DNA of 64,000 bases from Burkholderiaceae bacterium (lineage in GTDB: Bacteria > Pseudomonadota > Gammaproteobacteria > Burkholderiales > Burkholderiaceae_C). Under the pieces are notes generated by a model, which saw nothing but the letters and a program-made list of their open reading frames with translations, did not search any database and had not been told where the DNA came from. The translations under genes were made by a program, and so were the position numbers. Shown here one piece after another: positions 45,801 to 59,162 of the stretch. The stretch covers positions 246,137-310,136 of the forward strand of contig JACKLM010000006.1 in the NCBI GenBank assembly GCA_024235895.1, read 5' to 3'. Position 1 is the first letter of the stretch. Each line of letters starts with the position of its first letter.

Positions 45801-46171
45801 CGGTGGCGCTGCTGCGCGCGCAGCTCGCGCGCTACAAGGTGCTGCCGGCGGCGGAGCTGGCGGGCTTCCCGCACGGCCGGCTGGCGCGCGCCAGCGGGCT
45901 GGTCACGCACCGCCAGCGGCCCGAGACCGCGCGCGGTGTCGTCTTCGTCACGCTGGAGGACGAGACCGGCGCCGTCAACGTCATCGTCTGGCCGCAGCTG
46001 GTCGAGCGGCAGCGCCGCGCGCTGCTGGCCAGCACGCTGCTGACGGTGTACGGCATCTGGCAGTGCCAGGGCGGGCCCGGGCACGAGATCCGCCACCTGG
46101 TCGCGCGCCAGCTCGTCGACCACACGCCGCTGCTGGCGGGGCTGGAGGCGCGCAGCAGGAATTTCAGGTGA
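42848..46171 (+). CDS. dnaE2: Error-prone DNA polymerase III alpha subunit DnaE2
   Basis: A 1107-residue polymerase that performs damage-induced, mutagenic synthesis with ImuA and ImuB. The N-terminal PHP domain (YAELHCRSNFSFLRGASHPE) is followed by the polymerase core with the catalytic GEPPDIDIDFEHQRREEVIQ and GRGSAANSAVCYCLGV, the fingers (AILAADFTPGEADQLRRAMA) and a C-terminal OB fold (GVVFVTLEDETGAVNVIVWP). An Ala-rich insertion sits near residues 75-105 in the PHP domain. The ATG at 42848 fits the DnaE2 start. A LexA box lies 30 bases upstream. Confidence 0.95.
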   Translation: MLPGYAELHCRSNFSFLRGASHPEELVGRAHALGYAALAITDECSLAGVVRAHVQARELGLPLIVGAEMTLWRSAEDAAAAGFAGAAAGSSVAAGAAATSAATAFAVTPAAAGFDALARGLPPAPGTPVPMQLVLLAMSRRGYGNLAQWITVARRRAPKGAYLALRADLEGKVPAAPTLAGLPDCLALLLASTALAAPQPFEALFAQALWLRTWFGDRAAIALPRLHHAHDGVLVDLAQRVAALTGLPIAAVGSALMHARSRKPLQDVLAATRLRTTVAAAGLALEPNAEAHLRPRARLGSLCRPEWLAATLQLAGRCAFSLDELRYEYPREIVPDGHDPTTWLRQLTEEGARRRFPAGVPPAVRATIEHELALIAQLRYEPYFLTVAELVQWARAQGILCQGRGSAANSAVCYCLGVTEVDPARTSLLFERFISAERGEPPDIDIDFEHQRREEVIQHVYRKYGRHRAALTGVVISYRPRSALRDVGRALGIDLDRIDAVSKSQHWFDGRKITPERLRENGFDPDAPVCRLWAELTGMLVGFPRHLSQHPGGFVIARDQLAQLVPVENAAMEGRSVIQWDKDDLDALGLLKVDLLALGMLSAIRRALGLVGAKLGREFRMQDVPPEDPASYAMLCRGDSVGVFQVESRAQMSMLPRLQPRCFYDLVIEVAIVRPGPIQGGMVHPYLRRRSGEEPVSYPSDEVEQALQRTLGVPIFQEQVMQLAILAADFTPGEADQLRRAMAAWKRKGGLGPFHERLVGRMVAKGYARDYAEAIFRQIEGFGEYGFPESHAASFALLVYVSAWLKCHHPDAFLAALLNSQPMGFYAPAQLVRDARAHGVTLRPVDVTLSGWETALEAGGGAAAASGLRPVRLGLNRVAGLAEDAAERIVAARGERPFDSAEDLARRARLDAYALQLLARAGALRALAGHRHAAAWAVAGVDTRATPLLARTRTHEPAATLAAPGVAAETLADYRATGLTLGTHPVALLRAQLARYKVLPAAELAGFPHGRLARASGLVTHRQRPETARGVVFVTLEDETGAVNVIVWPQLVERQRRALLASTLLTVYGIWQCQGGPGHEIRHLVARQLVDHTPLLAGLEARSRNFR

Positions 46172-46290
46172 ATCGAGTCGCGCCGCATCGCGCGGCGCGT
46201 CGGCAGCCCGGCGTGCCCTCGGCCCGCGGGCTGGGCGCGGCGATGCCGGCGCCACGGAAGGTGACAATCGCGCATGCAAGGGAGGGGCTC

Positions 46291-46698
46291 ATGACCCGAC
46301 ACCTGATCAGCTCAGGCTCGCGCTTCGAGGCCGAGATCGGCTACTCGCGCGCGGTCGTCGACGGCGACTGGATCTTCGTCGCCGGCACGACCGGCTTCGA
46401 CTATGCCGCGATGACGATCGCCGACGATGTCGTCGAGCAGGCCGCGCAGACGCTGCGCAATGTCGAATCGGCGCTCGCGCAGGCCGGCGCAAGCCTGGCC
46501 GACGTCGTGCGGGTGCGCTACCTGCTGCCGGACGCGGCCGACTTCCCGCGCTGCTGGCCGGTGCTGCGTGAGGCTTTCGGCGAGACCCGCCCGGCGGCGA
46601 CGATGATGGCGGTCGGGCTCGCAGACCCCCGCATGAAGATCGAGATCGAGGTCACCGCGCGCCGCCGTGCGGCGGGGCCTGGTGCCGATTCAGGCTGA
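46291..46698 (+). CDS. RidA/YjgF family protein
   Basis: A 135-residue protein of the RidA/YER057c family. YSRAVVDGDWIFVAGTTGFD, RNVESALAQAGASLADVVRV and the C-terminal PAATMMAVGLADPRMKIEIE carry the trimer-active-site pattern, though the IEIEVTARR end reads as a divergent RidA subgroup. The usual role is hydrolysis of reactive enamine/imine intermediates. GGAGG precedes the ATG. It is convergent with the BI-1 gene. Confidence 0.88.
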   Translation: MTRHLISSGSRFEAEIGYSRAVVDGDWIFVAGTTGFDYAAMTIADDVVEQAAQTLRNVESALAQAGASLADVVRVRYLLPDAADFPRCWPVLREAFGETRPAATMMAVGLADPRMKIEIEVTARRRAAGPGADSG

Positions 46699-46744
46699 GA
46701 CCGCTGCCGCCACGCAGGGCCACGACCACGTCGCACCGCCCCGA

Positions 46745-46773
46745 AAGGAGAACGGGGGCCGCCTGGCCCCCGT
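46745..46773 (-). terminator. Terminator-like hairpin after the BI-1 gene
   Basis: A perfect 9-bp stem (ACGGGGGCC and GGCCCCCGT) with a 4-base loop lies 37 bases past the BI-1 stop. On the minus strand it is followed by TTCTCCTTTC, a weak T-rich tail, so it may end that transcript, and its symmetry could also serve the convergent RidA gene. Confidence 0.6.
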
Positions 46774-46809
46774 CCTGCAGTCACCGGGCGCCCGGCCCGG
46801 CCGCCGGCG

Positions 46810-47502
46810 TCACTCCTCGCCGCCGAAGATGCCCAGCAGCATCAGCAGGCTCTGGAAGACGTTGTAGATGCTCAGGTACACACCCAGCGTTGCGGTGATG
46901 TAGTTGGTCTCCAGCCCGTCTCGCACGCGCTTGAGGTCGTGCAGGATGAAGGCGGTGAAGATGCCGATCACGAGCACCGAGAGCGTGATCATCAGCGGCG
47001 CGGACTGGATGAAGAAGTTGGCGATGCCGGCCACGAGCACCATCACCGCGCCGATCATCAGCCACTTGCCCATCGCGCTCAGGTCGCGCTTGATCATCGT
47101 CGACAGCGACGCCATCGCGAAGAAGATCGCGCCGGTGCCGGCAAACGCCGTCATGATCAGGCTGGCACCGTTGCCCATGCCGAGCACGACCCCGATCAGC
47201 CGCGACAGCATCAGCCCCATGAAGAAGGTGAAGGCCAGCAGGACGGGCACGCCGGCGGCCGAGTTCTTCGTGCGCTCGATCGCGAACATGAAGCCGAAGG
47301 CGCCCGCGAGGAAGACGATCAGGCCGATGCCCGGGCTCATCGCACTGGTGATGCCGGTCGCCACGCCGACCCATGCCCCCAGGACGGTGGGCACCATCGA
47401 CAGCGCCAGCAGCCAGTAGGTGTTGCGCAGGACGCGTTGGCGCTGCGCGGACAGTGCGCCTGCGCCGGCATAGCCAGTGTAGGTTTGCACGTTCTGGGAC
47501 AT
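46810..47502 (-). CDS. Bax inhibitor-1/YccA family inner-membrane protein
   Basis: A 230-residue protein with about seven transmembrane helices. BI-1 family stretches include RVLRNTYWLLALSMVPTVLG, SLIMTAFAGTGAIFFAMASL and the C-terminal FILHDLKRVRDG, which holds the conserved Asp of the family. YccA proteins modulate FtsH; its relation to the ftsH gene 7 kb away is only contextual. GGAGGT precedes the ATG at 47502, and a hairpin lies after the stop. Confidence 0.92.
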   Translation of the reverse strand: MSQNVQTYTGYAGAGALSAQRQRVLRNTYWLLALSMVPTVLGAWVGVATGITSAMSPGIGLIVFLAGAFGFMFAIERTKNSAAGVPVLLAFTFFMGLMLSRLIGVVLGMGNGASLIMTAFAGTGAIFFAMASLSTMIKRDLSAMGKWLMIGAVMVLVAGIANFFIQSAPLMITLSVLVIGIFTAFILHDLKRVRDGLETNYITATLGVYLSIYNVFQSLLMLLGIFGGEE

Positions 47503-47872
47503 CGAAGAACCTCCAGGTGGATGATCAAAGGCGGCGGGATGGACCGTCCGCGCCGAGTTTAGTTCCCTCGGCGCCTTCGCGCTCGGTCTTTCACGGCGAC
47601 CCGGCGTCGGCGGGATCGGGTCGACCGAGGATGCCGAGGTCGTGGGTGCCGGCATCGCGGCGCTGACTCAGGGTTGACCCGGGGCTCGGCTATACTTCGC
47701 GGGTTTATCTGCCCACACCGCAGCCCGGCGAAACCCGGACCTGGTTTCCCCCTGGACGACGCACGGCAGCCCGCCGCGGCCCCGCTGGCCGGATCGAAAC
47801 CGCCGATCCTGCCCACGCGCCGCGGCCGGGCGACCGGCGATGCCGGGTGCGCGGCCAGCCGGAGCCATCGCG
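47503..47872. other. Intergenic between divergent BI-1 and carA genes; carA leader
   Basis: About 370 bases. A TATACT (-10 type) lies at 47691-47696; a TTGACC at 47674-47679 is only 11 bases before it, too close to be its -35. From there to the carA start is a GC-rich leader of about 175 bases. An ATG at 47840 is in frame with carA but has no Shine-Dalgarno. Confidence 0.45.
47691..47696 (+). promoter_or_regulatory. Candidate -10 element of the carAB promoter
   Basis: TATACT stands in a GC-rich stretch 177 bases before the carA start. No good -35 box lies at 16-18 bases, so the promoter may need an activator or be weak. This leaves a long untranslated leader. Confidence 0.45.
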
Positions 47873-49043
47873 TTGCTGCCTGACCTGCCCCCTGCCGTCC
47901 TGGCGCTCGCCGACGGCTCGACCTTCCTGGGCCACTCGATCGGTGCCGCCGGCCGCACGACCGGGGAGGTGGTCTTCAACACCGCGCTGACCGGCTACCA
48001 GGAGATCCTGACCGACCCCAGCTATGCGCGCCAGATCGTCACGCTGACCTACCCGCACATCGGCAACACGGGGGTCAACGACGAGGACGTCGAGTCGGCC
48101 CGGGTTCACGCCGCGGGGCTGGTCGTGCGCGACCTGCCGCGGCGGCACTCCAACTTCCGCGCCGCCGGTGGGCTTTCGGCCTATCTCGCGCGCGAAGGGA
48201 CGGTCGCGATCGCCGGCATCGACACCCGGCGCCTGACGCGCGTGCTGCGCAGCGACGGGGCGCAGAACGGCTGTGTCCAGACCTTCGAGCCGGGGACGGT
48301 GGTCGGGCCGGACGAGCTGGCCGCCGCGGTCGCCGCCGCGCGCGAGGCGCCGTCGATGCTCGGGCTGGACCTGGCGCGCGTGGTCAGCACCGACCGCCGC
48401 TACGAGTGGGACCAGACCGAATGGCGGCTCGGCCGCGGCTTCGGCCGGCTCGGCGACACGGCGCGGGCGCGGTGGCATGTCGTCGCCTACGACTTCGGCA
48501 TCAAGCGCAACATCCTGCGCATGCTCGCCGAGCGCGGCTGCCGCGTCACCGTCGTGCCGGCGACGACCCCGGCGGCCGAGGCGCGCGCGCTGCGGCCGGA
48601 CGGGATCTTCCTTTCCAACGGCCCGGGCGACCCCGAACCCTGCGGCTATGCGATCGCCGCCGTGCGCGAGTTCATCGACGCCGGCCTGCCGACCTTCGGC
48701 ATCTGCCTGGGGCACCAGATCCTGGCGCTGGCCTGCGGCGCACGAACCTTCAAGATGAAGTTCGGCCACCACGGCGCCAACCACCCGGTGAAGGATCTGC
48801 ACAGCGGGCGCGTCAGCATCACGAGCCAGAACCACGGCTTCGCGGTCGACGCCGACACGCTGCCGGCCAAGGTCCGCGCCACCCACGTCAGCCTGTTCGA
48901 CGGCACGCTGCAGGGGCTGGCGCGCACCGACCGCCCAGCCTTCGGCTTCCAGGGCCACCCGGAGGCGAGCCCGGGACCGCACGACATCGACGACCTCTTC
49001 GACCGGTTCACCGCGCTGATGGCCGAGCGCGCCGAGACCCCCC

Positions 49044-49051
<8 letters not shown>
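47873..49051 (+). CDS. carA: Carbamoyl-phosphate synthase small (glutaminase) subunit
   Basis: A 392-residue class I amidotransferase subunit that releases ammonia from glutamine for CarB, feeding arginine and pyrimidine synthesis. The N-terminal domain (PPAVLALADGSTFLGHSIGA) is typical. The glutaminase has the nucleophile in FGICLGHQILALACG and the His-Glu pair in GFQGHPEASPGPHD. I chose the TTG at 47873: the protein then begins MLPDLPPAVLALADG, as in related species, and GGAG lies 9 bases upstream. The ATG at 47840 would add 11 odd residues. It overlaps carB by 8 bases. Confidence 0.95.
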
Positions 49052-52328
<3,277 letters not shown>

Positions 52329-52343
52329 AATCCCGTCCATCAC

Positions 52344-52393
52344 CCGCCGCCGGCCGGGCCCCTGAACGGGCCGCCTGCGGCGGCTTTGCTTTT
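52344..52393 (+). terminator. Terminator-like hairpin between carB and greA
   Basis: Nested arms CCGCCGC/GCGGCGG (52344-52350 with 52377-52383) and GGCCC/GGGCC (52357-52361 with 52368-52372) are followed by TTTGCTTTTG. It lies 16 bases after the carB stop and 18 bases before greA. It should reduce read-through into greA. Confidence 0.65.
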
Positions 52394-52410
52394 GCCCCCG
52401 AGGATGGCCC

Positions 52411-52887
52411 ATGCCGACGATTCCACTGACCCGCCGCGGTGCCGACCTGCTCAAGACGGAGCTGCACCGCCTGAAGACGGTCGAGCGCCAGGCCGTCATC
52501 CGTGCCATTGCCGACGCGCGCGCGCAGGGCGACCTGTCGGAGAACGCCGAGTACGACGCCGCCAAGGACAAGCAGGGCTTCATCGAGGGCCGCATCCAGG
52601 AGATCGAGGGCAAGCTCGCGGCAGCGCAGATCATCGACCCGTCGTCGCTGGACGCCGGCGGCAAGGTCGTCTTCGGCGCCACCGTCGAACTCGAGGACGA
52701 GGACGGCGGCACCCGCGTGACCTACCAGATCGTCGGCGACGACGAGGCCGACCTCAAGCTCGGCCTGATCTCGATCAGCAGCCCGATCGCGCGCGCGCTG
52801 ATCGGCAAGGAGGCCGGCGACGTCGCCGAGGTGCAGGCACCGGGGGGCGTGCGGCACTGGGAGATCCTCGAGGTCCGCTACGGCTGA
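52411..52887 (+). CDS. greA: Transcription elongation factor GreA
   Basis: A 158-residue cleavage factor that rescues backtracked RNA polymerase. The N-terminal coiled coil carries GDLSENAEYDAAKDKQGFIE with the acidic tip residues, and the C-terminal globular domain (VELEDEDGGTRVTYQIVGDD, ISISSPIARALIGKEAGDV) is intact. It lies downstream of carB behind a terminator-like hairpin. Confidence 0.96.
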   Translation: MPTIPLTRRGADLLKTELHRLKTVERQAVIRAIADARAQGDLSENAEYDAAKDKQGFIEGRIQEIEGKLAAAQIIDPSSLDAGGKVVFGATVELEDEDGGTRVTYQIVGDDEADLKLGLISISSPIARALIGKEAGDVAEVQAPGGVRHWEILEVRYG

Positions 52888-52952
52888 GCGGTGCCTGCGA
52901 TGCCCCGAGAGCCACGGCGGGCCTGCATGGCCATCGCCGGCTGAGCGTTGCG

Positions 52953-53429
52953 ATGCGGGGGGCCGATCTGACCGAACGCGCGCGGCGATTACTGCCCGGG
53001 CTGTGGGCGGGCTGGCTGATCTGTGTTGCGGCCCTGGCCACGCCTTCGGCCTTCGCGGTGCTGGAGCGCTCGCTGGCCGGACTGGTCGCGGCACGCATGC
53101 TGGCGCTGGAGGCCTCCACCAGCCTGGTGCTGGGGGCGGTCGTGCTGGTGCTCGAGCGGCTGCGCGCGCGACGGCTCGCGGCCGCGGGGCAGGGGTCCCA
53201 GTTCAGCCTGGGCATGGCGCTCGCGCTGGGTGCGCTGGCGTGCACGGTGGCCGGGTATCACGTGATCCATCCGCTGATCGAGCTCGCACGCGCCGGTCAG
53301 GGCCGCCTGAGCTTCGCGCAGCTGCACGCGATCAGCGTCGGCTTCTACGCCGTCAAGATGCTGCTCGTGCTCGTGCTCGCCTGGCGGGCGGCGGCGCCGA
53401 CGGCGGCACCTTCAGGACCGGAGGCATGA
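52953..53429 (+). CDS. DUF4149 domain membrane protein
   Basis: A 158-residue protein with four predicted transmembrane helices (WLICVAALATPSAFAVLERS, LVLGAVVLVLERLRARR, LGMALALGALACTVAGYHVI, AVKMLLVLVLAW). This fits DUF4149 proteins, which sit between greA and yhbY/rlmE in many Burkholderiales. The function is unknown. I chose the ATG at 52953 (MRGADLTERARRL) by helix placement; no strong Shine-Dalgarno is seen. Confidence 0.85.
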   Translation: MRGADLTERARRLLPGLWAGWLICVAALATPSAFAVLERSLAGLVAARMLALEASTSLVLGAVVLVLERLRARRLAAAGQGSQFSLGMALALGALACTVAGYHVIHPLIELARAGQGRLSFAQLHAISVGFYAVKMLLVLVLAWRAAAPTAAPSGPEA

Positions 53430-53451
53430 GCGTGCGCGCCGCTTCGGCCCC

Positions 53452-53922
53452 TCATCCGAGCGACTTCTTCTTCGTGCTGGCACTGCGCTTGCGCACGCGC
53501 TTGACGAGGCCACCCGCGGTGACGCGTTCGTTGCCCAGGACGCGAAGCTTCTTGACCACCGGCCGGTGGTTGCCGCTCTTGGAGAACTTGACGATCTTGA
53601 CGATGCGCGGCTCGCCGCCTTGCGCATCGTCCAGCGCGGCGTGCGGCGGGATCGGCCGCCAGAGCACGAGCAGCTTGCCGATATGCTGCACCGGCGCGGC
53701 GTCCAGGCGCTCGGCCAGCTGGGCGAGCATCGCCTCGCGCTCGGCACGGTCGTCGCCCAGCACGCGCAGCTTGATCAGCCCGTGGCTGGCCAGGGCGCGG
53801 TCGGCCTCCTTCAGCACGGCGTCGGTCAGGCCGGCGGCGCCGATCATCACGACCGGTTCGAGGTGGTGGGCGTCGGCGCGGTGGCGCTTGCGCTCGGCGG
53901 GGGTGAGGTTCAGCGCGGGCAT
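53452..53922 (-). CDS. yhbY: YhbY family RNA-binding protein (CRM domain)
   Basis: A 156-residue protein. Residues 1-95 are a CRM domain: LTPAERKRHRADAHHLEPVV, GLTDAVLKEADRALASHGLI and a KLRVLGDDRAEREAML helix, which bind pre-50S ribosomal RNA. The C-terminal 60 residues are a basic, lysine-rich extension absent from the short E. coli protein. It is divergent from rlmE, 33 bases away, a standard pairing. Confidence 0.93.
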   Translation of the reverse strand: MPALNLTPAERKRHRADAHHLEPVVMIGAAGLTDAVLKEADRALASHGLIKLRVLGDDRAEREAMLAQLAERLDAAPVQHIGKLLVLWRPIPPHAALDDAQGGEPRIVKIVKFSKSGNHRPVVKKLRVLGNERVTAGGLVKRVRKRSASTKKKSLG

Positions 53923-53955
53923 GGCGCGATTATCCGGCCAGCCGGCGCAGCCACG

Positions 53956-54657
53956 ATGAAACGCAAGTCCGCCAAGGTCAACCGCGCCTGGCTGCACGAG
54001 CACCTGACCGACCCCTTCGTCAAGCGCGCGCAGCAGGAGGGCTATCGCTCGCGCGCAGCCTACAAGCTGCAGGAGATCGACGAGGCGCTGTCGCTGATCC
54101 GCCCCGGGCAGCTCGTGGTGGACCTCGGCGCCGCGCCCGGCGCCTGGAGCCAGTACCTGCGCCGGCGCATGGCGCCGCAGGGCGCGGCCGCAGGCGCGCT
54201 GCACGGCACGATCGTCGCGCTGGACCTGCTGGAGATGGAGCCGCTCGAAGACGTGCAGTTCGTCCTGGGCGACTTCCGCGACGAAGCCGTGCTCGCCCGG
54301 CTCGAGGAGCGGCTTGGGGGCAGGAGGGTCGACCTCGTCGTCTCCGACATGGCGCCCAACCTCTCCGGGGTCGCGGCCTCGGACGCCGCGCGCATCGCCG
54401 ACCTGGTCGAGCTGGCGCTGGATTTCGCCACCCGCCACCTGCGGCCCGACGGCACGCTGGTCGTCAAGTGCTTCCACGGCAGCGGCTACAGCCAACTCGT
54501 CGAGCGCTTCAAGCGCGTCTTTCGCGTCGTCAAGCCGATCAAGCCCAAGGCCTCGCGCGCGAAGTCGGCGGAAACCTTTCTCGTCGGGCGCGGTCTCAAG
54601 CCGAGTGCGCGAGACGGCGCCGGCCCGGCGCAAGAGGGGCTTGACGTCGGCAATTGA
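53956..54657 (+). CDS. rlmE: 23S rRNA (uridine-2'-O) methyltransferase RlmE (FtsJ)
   Basis: A 233-residue methyltransferase for U2552 of 23S rRNA. The SAM motif is VVDLGAAPGAWSQYL and the catalytic K-D-K-E set is visible in YKLQEID, SDMAPNLSG, LVVKCFHGSG and the later E in AETFLVGRGL. The ATG at 53956 (MKRKSAKVNRAWLHEHLTDP) fits the family start. It precedes ftsH, as in many proteobacteria. Confidence 0.95.
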   Translation: MKRKSAKVNRAWLHEHLTDPFVKRAQQEGYRSRAAYKLQEIDEALSLIRPGQLVVDLGAAPGAWSQYLRRRMAPQGAAAGALHGTIVALDLLEMEPLEDVQFVLGDFRDEAVLARLEERLGGRRVDLVVSDMAPNLSGVAASDAARIADLVELALDFATRHLRPDGTLVVKCFHGSGYSQLVERFKRVFRVVKPIKPKASRAKSAETFLVGRGLKPSARDGAGPAQEGLDVGN

Positions 54658-54705
54658 ATGTGCTTATCAGGGTGATTGGCCGGCTGGCCCGCACCTTGAA
54701 CCGCA

Positions 54706-54711
54706 TAGAAT
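54706..54711 (+). promoter_or_regulatory. Candidate -10 box of ftsH
   Basis: TAGAAT lies 60 bases before the ftsH GTG, in the 113-base gap after rlmE. No matching -35 at 16-18 bases is seen, so ftsH may also be read from rlmE. Confidence 0.4.
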
Positions 54712-54770
54712 CGTCCGCAGTTGCGCGTGGCTGGCTCTTTTTCCGGCCACGCGGTGCAAGAGGAGTCTCG

Positions 54771-56675
<1,905 letters not shown>

Positions 56676-56716
56676 ACTCCGGCGCCGCGCACGGCGGCTG
56701 ATCCGCAGACCTTCGA

Positions 56717-56744
56717 CGACGACGGGGCCCATACCCCGTCGTCG
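56717..56744 (+). terminator. Terminator-like hairpin after ftsH
   Basis: A perfect 11-bp stem (CGACGACGGGG and CCCCGTCGTCG) with a 6-base loop lies 42 bases past the ftsH stop and is followed by CGCTTTCC. The T run is weak. It ends 17 bases before folP, so it may attenuate or protect the transcript. Confidence 0.6.
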
Positions 56745-56761
56745 CGCTTTCCGGACCGCCC

Positions 56762-57589
56762 ATGTCCTGGCAGACCTCGCGCTATCGCATCGACCTGTCG
56801 CGCCCGCGGGTGATGGGCATCGTCAACGTCACGCCGGATTCGTTCTCCGACGGCGGGCTGTACGCGCGGCCTGCCGACGCGCTGGCGCACTGCGAGCGGC
56901 TCGTCGCCGAAGGCGCGGACATCCTGGACATCGGCGGCGAGTCGACCCGCCCCGGCGCACGCGCGCCGGACACCGCCGAGGAGCTCGCGCGCGTGCGGCC
57001 GGTGCTCGCGCACGCGCTGACGCTGGGGCTGCCGGTGTCGGTCGACACCAGCGATCCGGCCGTGATGCGCGCCGCGATCGACCTCGGCGTCGACATCGTC
57101 AACGACGTGCGCGCGCTGCAGCGACCGGGAGCGGTCGAGGTGCTGGCGGCGCACCCGGCCGCCGGCGTGTGCCTGATGCACATGCGCGGCGAGCCGGGGG
57201 AGATGCAGCAGGACCCGGTCTACACCGATGTCGTCGTCGAGGTGCGTGACTTCCTGCGCGCGCGTTGGCAGGCGCTGGCCGCCGCCGGCATCGCCGACGA
57301 GCGTATCGTGCTGGACCCGGGCATCGGCTTCGGCAAGACGGTGGCGCACAACCTCGCACTGATGAAGCACCAGGATGCGCTGCGGGCGCTGGGCCGGCCG
57401 CTGCTGGCGGGCTGGTCGCGCAAGTCGACGCTGGGCGCGCTGACCGGCAGGCCGGTCGGCGATCGGGTGGCGGCCAGCGTCGCGGCAGCGCTGATGGCGG
57501 TCGAGCGCGGCGCGCGCATCGTGCGCGTCCACGATGTGGCCGCCACGGTCGACGCGCTGAAGGTCTGGCGCGCGGTCGACGAGGCCTGA
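56762..57589 (+). CDS. folP: Dihydropteroate synthase
   Basis: A 275-residue TIM-barrel enzyme that joins para-aminobenzoate to dihydropterin pyrophosphate in folate synthesis, the sulfonamide target. The motifs are MGIVNVTPDSFSDGG, DILDIGGESTRPGA, VSVDTSDPAVM, CLMHMRGEPG and LDPGIGFGKT, with the final RVHDVAATVDALKVW. It lies between ftsH and glmM, the usual place. Confidence 0.96.
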   Translation: MSWQTSRYRIDLSRPRVMGIVNVTPDSFSDGGLYARPADALAHCERLVAEGADILDIGGESTRPGARAPDTAEELARVRPVLAHALTLGLPVSVDTSDPAVMRAAIDLGVDIVNDVRALQRPGAVEVLAAHPAAGVCLMHMRGEPGEMQQDPVYTDVVVEVRDFLRARWQALAAAGIADERIVLDPGIGFGKTVAHNLALMKHQDALRALGRPLLAGWSRKSTLGALTGRPVGDRVAASVAAALMAVERGARIVRVHDVAATVDALKVWRAVDEA

Positions 57590-57643
57590 GGGCGTGCCGC
57601 CGCGCGCCGCAGCAAGACCGCCGACGAGAGAGGCGAGCAAGCG

Positions 57644-58993
57644 ATGAGCAGACGTTACTTCGGCACCGACGGCATCCGCGGCACGGTCGGCAGCGGGCCG
57701 ATCACGCCCGACTTCATGCTTCGGCTGGGACACGCGGTCGGCCGTGTCCTGCGGCAGCAGACGGCGCAGCCGACGGTGCTGATCGGCAAGGACACGCGGA
57801 TCTCGGGCTACATGATCGAGTCGGCGCTGGAGGCCGGGTTCGCGTCGGCGGGCGTCGGCGTGCTGCTGACCGGCCCGCTGCCGACGCCGGGGGTCGCCTA
57901 CCTGACGCGCGCGCTGCGGCTGGACCTGGGCATCGTCATCAGCGCCTCGCATAACGCCTACCCCGACAACGGGGTCAAGTTCTTCTCGCCGCGCGGCGAG
58001 AAGCTTCCCGACGACTGGGAGCAAGCGGTCGAGGCGGCGCTGGACGAGCCAGCGCAGTGGGTCGATGCCGCCGCGCTCGGGCGTGCCCAACGGCTGGAGG
58101 ATGCGCGCGGGCGCTATATCGAGTTCTGCAAGAGCACGGTCCCGCACACCTTGTCGCTGCGCGGGATGAAGATCGTCGTCGACGCCGCGCACGGCGCCGC
58201 CTACCACGTCGCGCCGGACGTCTTCCACGAGCTCGGCGCCGAGGTCGTCACGATCGGCTGCAGCCCGGACGGGATCAATATCAACGACGGCGTCGGCGCC
58301 ACCGCGCCGCAGGCGCTGGTGGCGGCGGTCGCCGAGCACCGTGCCGACTACGGCATCGCGCTCGACGGCGACGCCGACCGGCTGCAGCTCGTCGACGCCG
58401 GTGGCAGGTTGTTCAACGGCGACGAGCTGCTGTACGTGATCGCCGCCGATCGCCTGGCGCAGGGCAGGCCGGTGCCGGGTGTCGTCGGCACGCTGATGAC
58501 GAACATGGCAGTCGAGCTCGCGCTGCGCGCGCGCGGCATCCCGCTGGTGCGCGCCAAGGTCGGCGACCGCTATGTGCTGGAGGAGCTCGTCGCGCGCGGC
58601 TGGCAGCTCGGCGGCGAGGGATCGGGCCACCTGCTGGCGCTGGACCGCCACACGACCGGCGACGGCATCGTCAGCGCGCTGCAGGTGCTGATGGCGGTGC
58701 GGCGTGGCGGCAACACCCTGGCCGGGCTGCTGCACGGTGTCGAGCTTTTCCCGCAGGCGCTGGTCAACGTGCGGCTGGCGTCGCTCGCGGGCTGGCAGGA
58801 CAACCCGACCCTGGCGTCCGAGCTTTGCTCGGTCGAGGCGGAGATGGGTGAGGGCGGCCGCACGCTGATCCGTGCGTCCGGCACCGAGCCGGTCTTGCGC
58901 GTGATGGTCGAGGCGCGCGATGCGTCGGTCGCGCGTGCCGCTGCACAGCGGCTGGCCCGCGCGGCCCAGGCCGGCCCGGCCGCGTCGGCCTGA
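57644..58993 (+). CDS. glmM: Phosphoglucosamine mutase
   Basis: A 449-residue enzyme that converts glucosamine-6-phosphate to glucosamine-1-phosphate for cell-wall synthesis. The active serine lies in VISASHNAYPDNGVKFF (near residue 105), the metal loop is ALDGDADRLQLVD, and the substrate motifs GGEGSGHLLAL and RASGTEPVLRVMVEA are present. It starts MSRRYFGTDGIRGTVG. It follows folP by 54 bases and is likely co-transcribed. Confidence 0.97.
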   Translation: MSRRYFGTDGIRGTVGSGPITPDFMLRLGHAVGRVLRQQTAQPTVLIGKDTRISGYMIESALEAGFASAGVGVLLTGPLPTPGVAYLTRALRLDLGIVISASHNAYPDNGVKFFSPRGEKLPDDWEQAVEAALDEPAQWVDAAALGRAQRLEDARGRYIEFCKSTVPHTLSLRGMKIVVDAAHGAAYHVAPDVFHELGAEVVTIGCSPDGININDGVGATAPQALVAAVAEHRADYGIALDGDADRLQLVDAGGRLFNGDELLYVIAADRLAQGRPVPGVVGTLMTNMAVELALRARGIPLVRAKVGDRYVLEELVARGWQLGGEGSGHLLALDRHTTGDGIVSALQVLMAVRRGGNTLAGLLHGVELFPQALVNVRLASLAGWQDNPTLASELCSVEAEMGEGGRTLIRASGTEPVLRVMVEARDASVARAAAQRLARAAQAGPAASA

Positions 58994-59111
58994 GCCAGCC
59001 AGCCGCGCCGGCGCACGGCACGGCGCGAAGGCCGTGACGGGCAGATCTTCTTCGTGACCCGTCGCCGCGTGGCCGGCGACCCGTCTTGCGCGCGCTGCGC
59101 GGAGTGTGCCG

Positions 59112-59162
59112 GTGTCATTCGAGCGACGCCGAACCGTCACGAGCTTGTCACGAACAGTCGCG
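59112..59162 (+). promoter_or_regulatory. Pho boxes before pstS
   Basis: CCGTCAC (59134-59140) and TTGTCAC (59145-59151) are spaced 11 bases apart, as in the PhoB box (CTGTCAT-N4-CTGTCAT). A further GTGTCAT lies at 59112-59118, 22 bases before, and weaker repeats lie at 59123 and 59156 in phase. PhoB binding here would activate pstSCAB under phosphate limitation. The 288-base gap has no gene. Confidence 0.72.

Noticed and set aside
47674..47696. TTGACC and TATACT as a full carA promoter
   Set aside because: The gap of 11 bases is too short for a sigma70 promoter, so only the -10 element is kept as a candidate.
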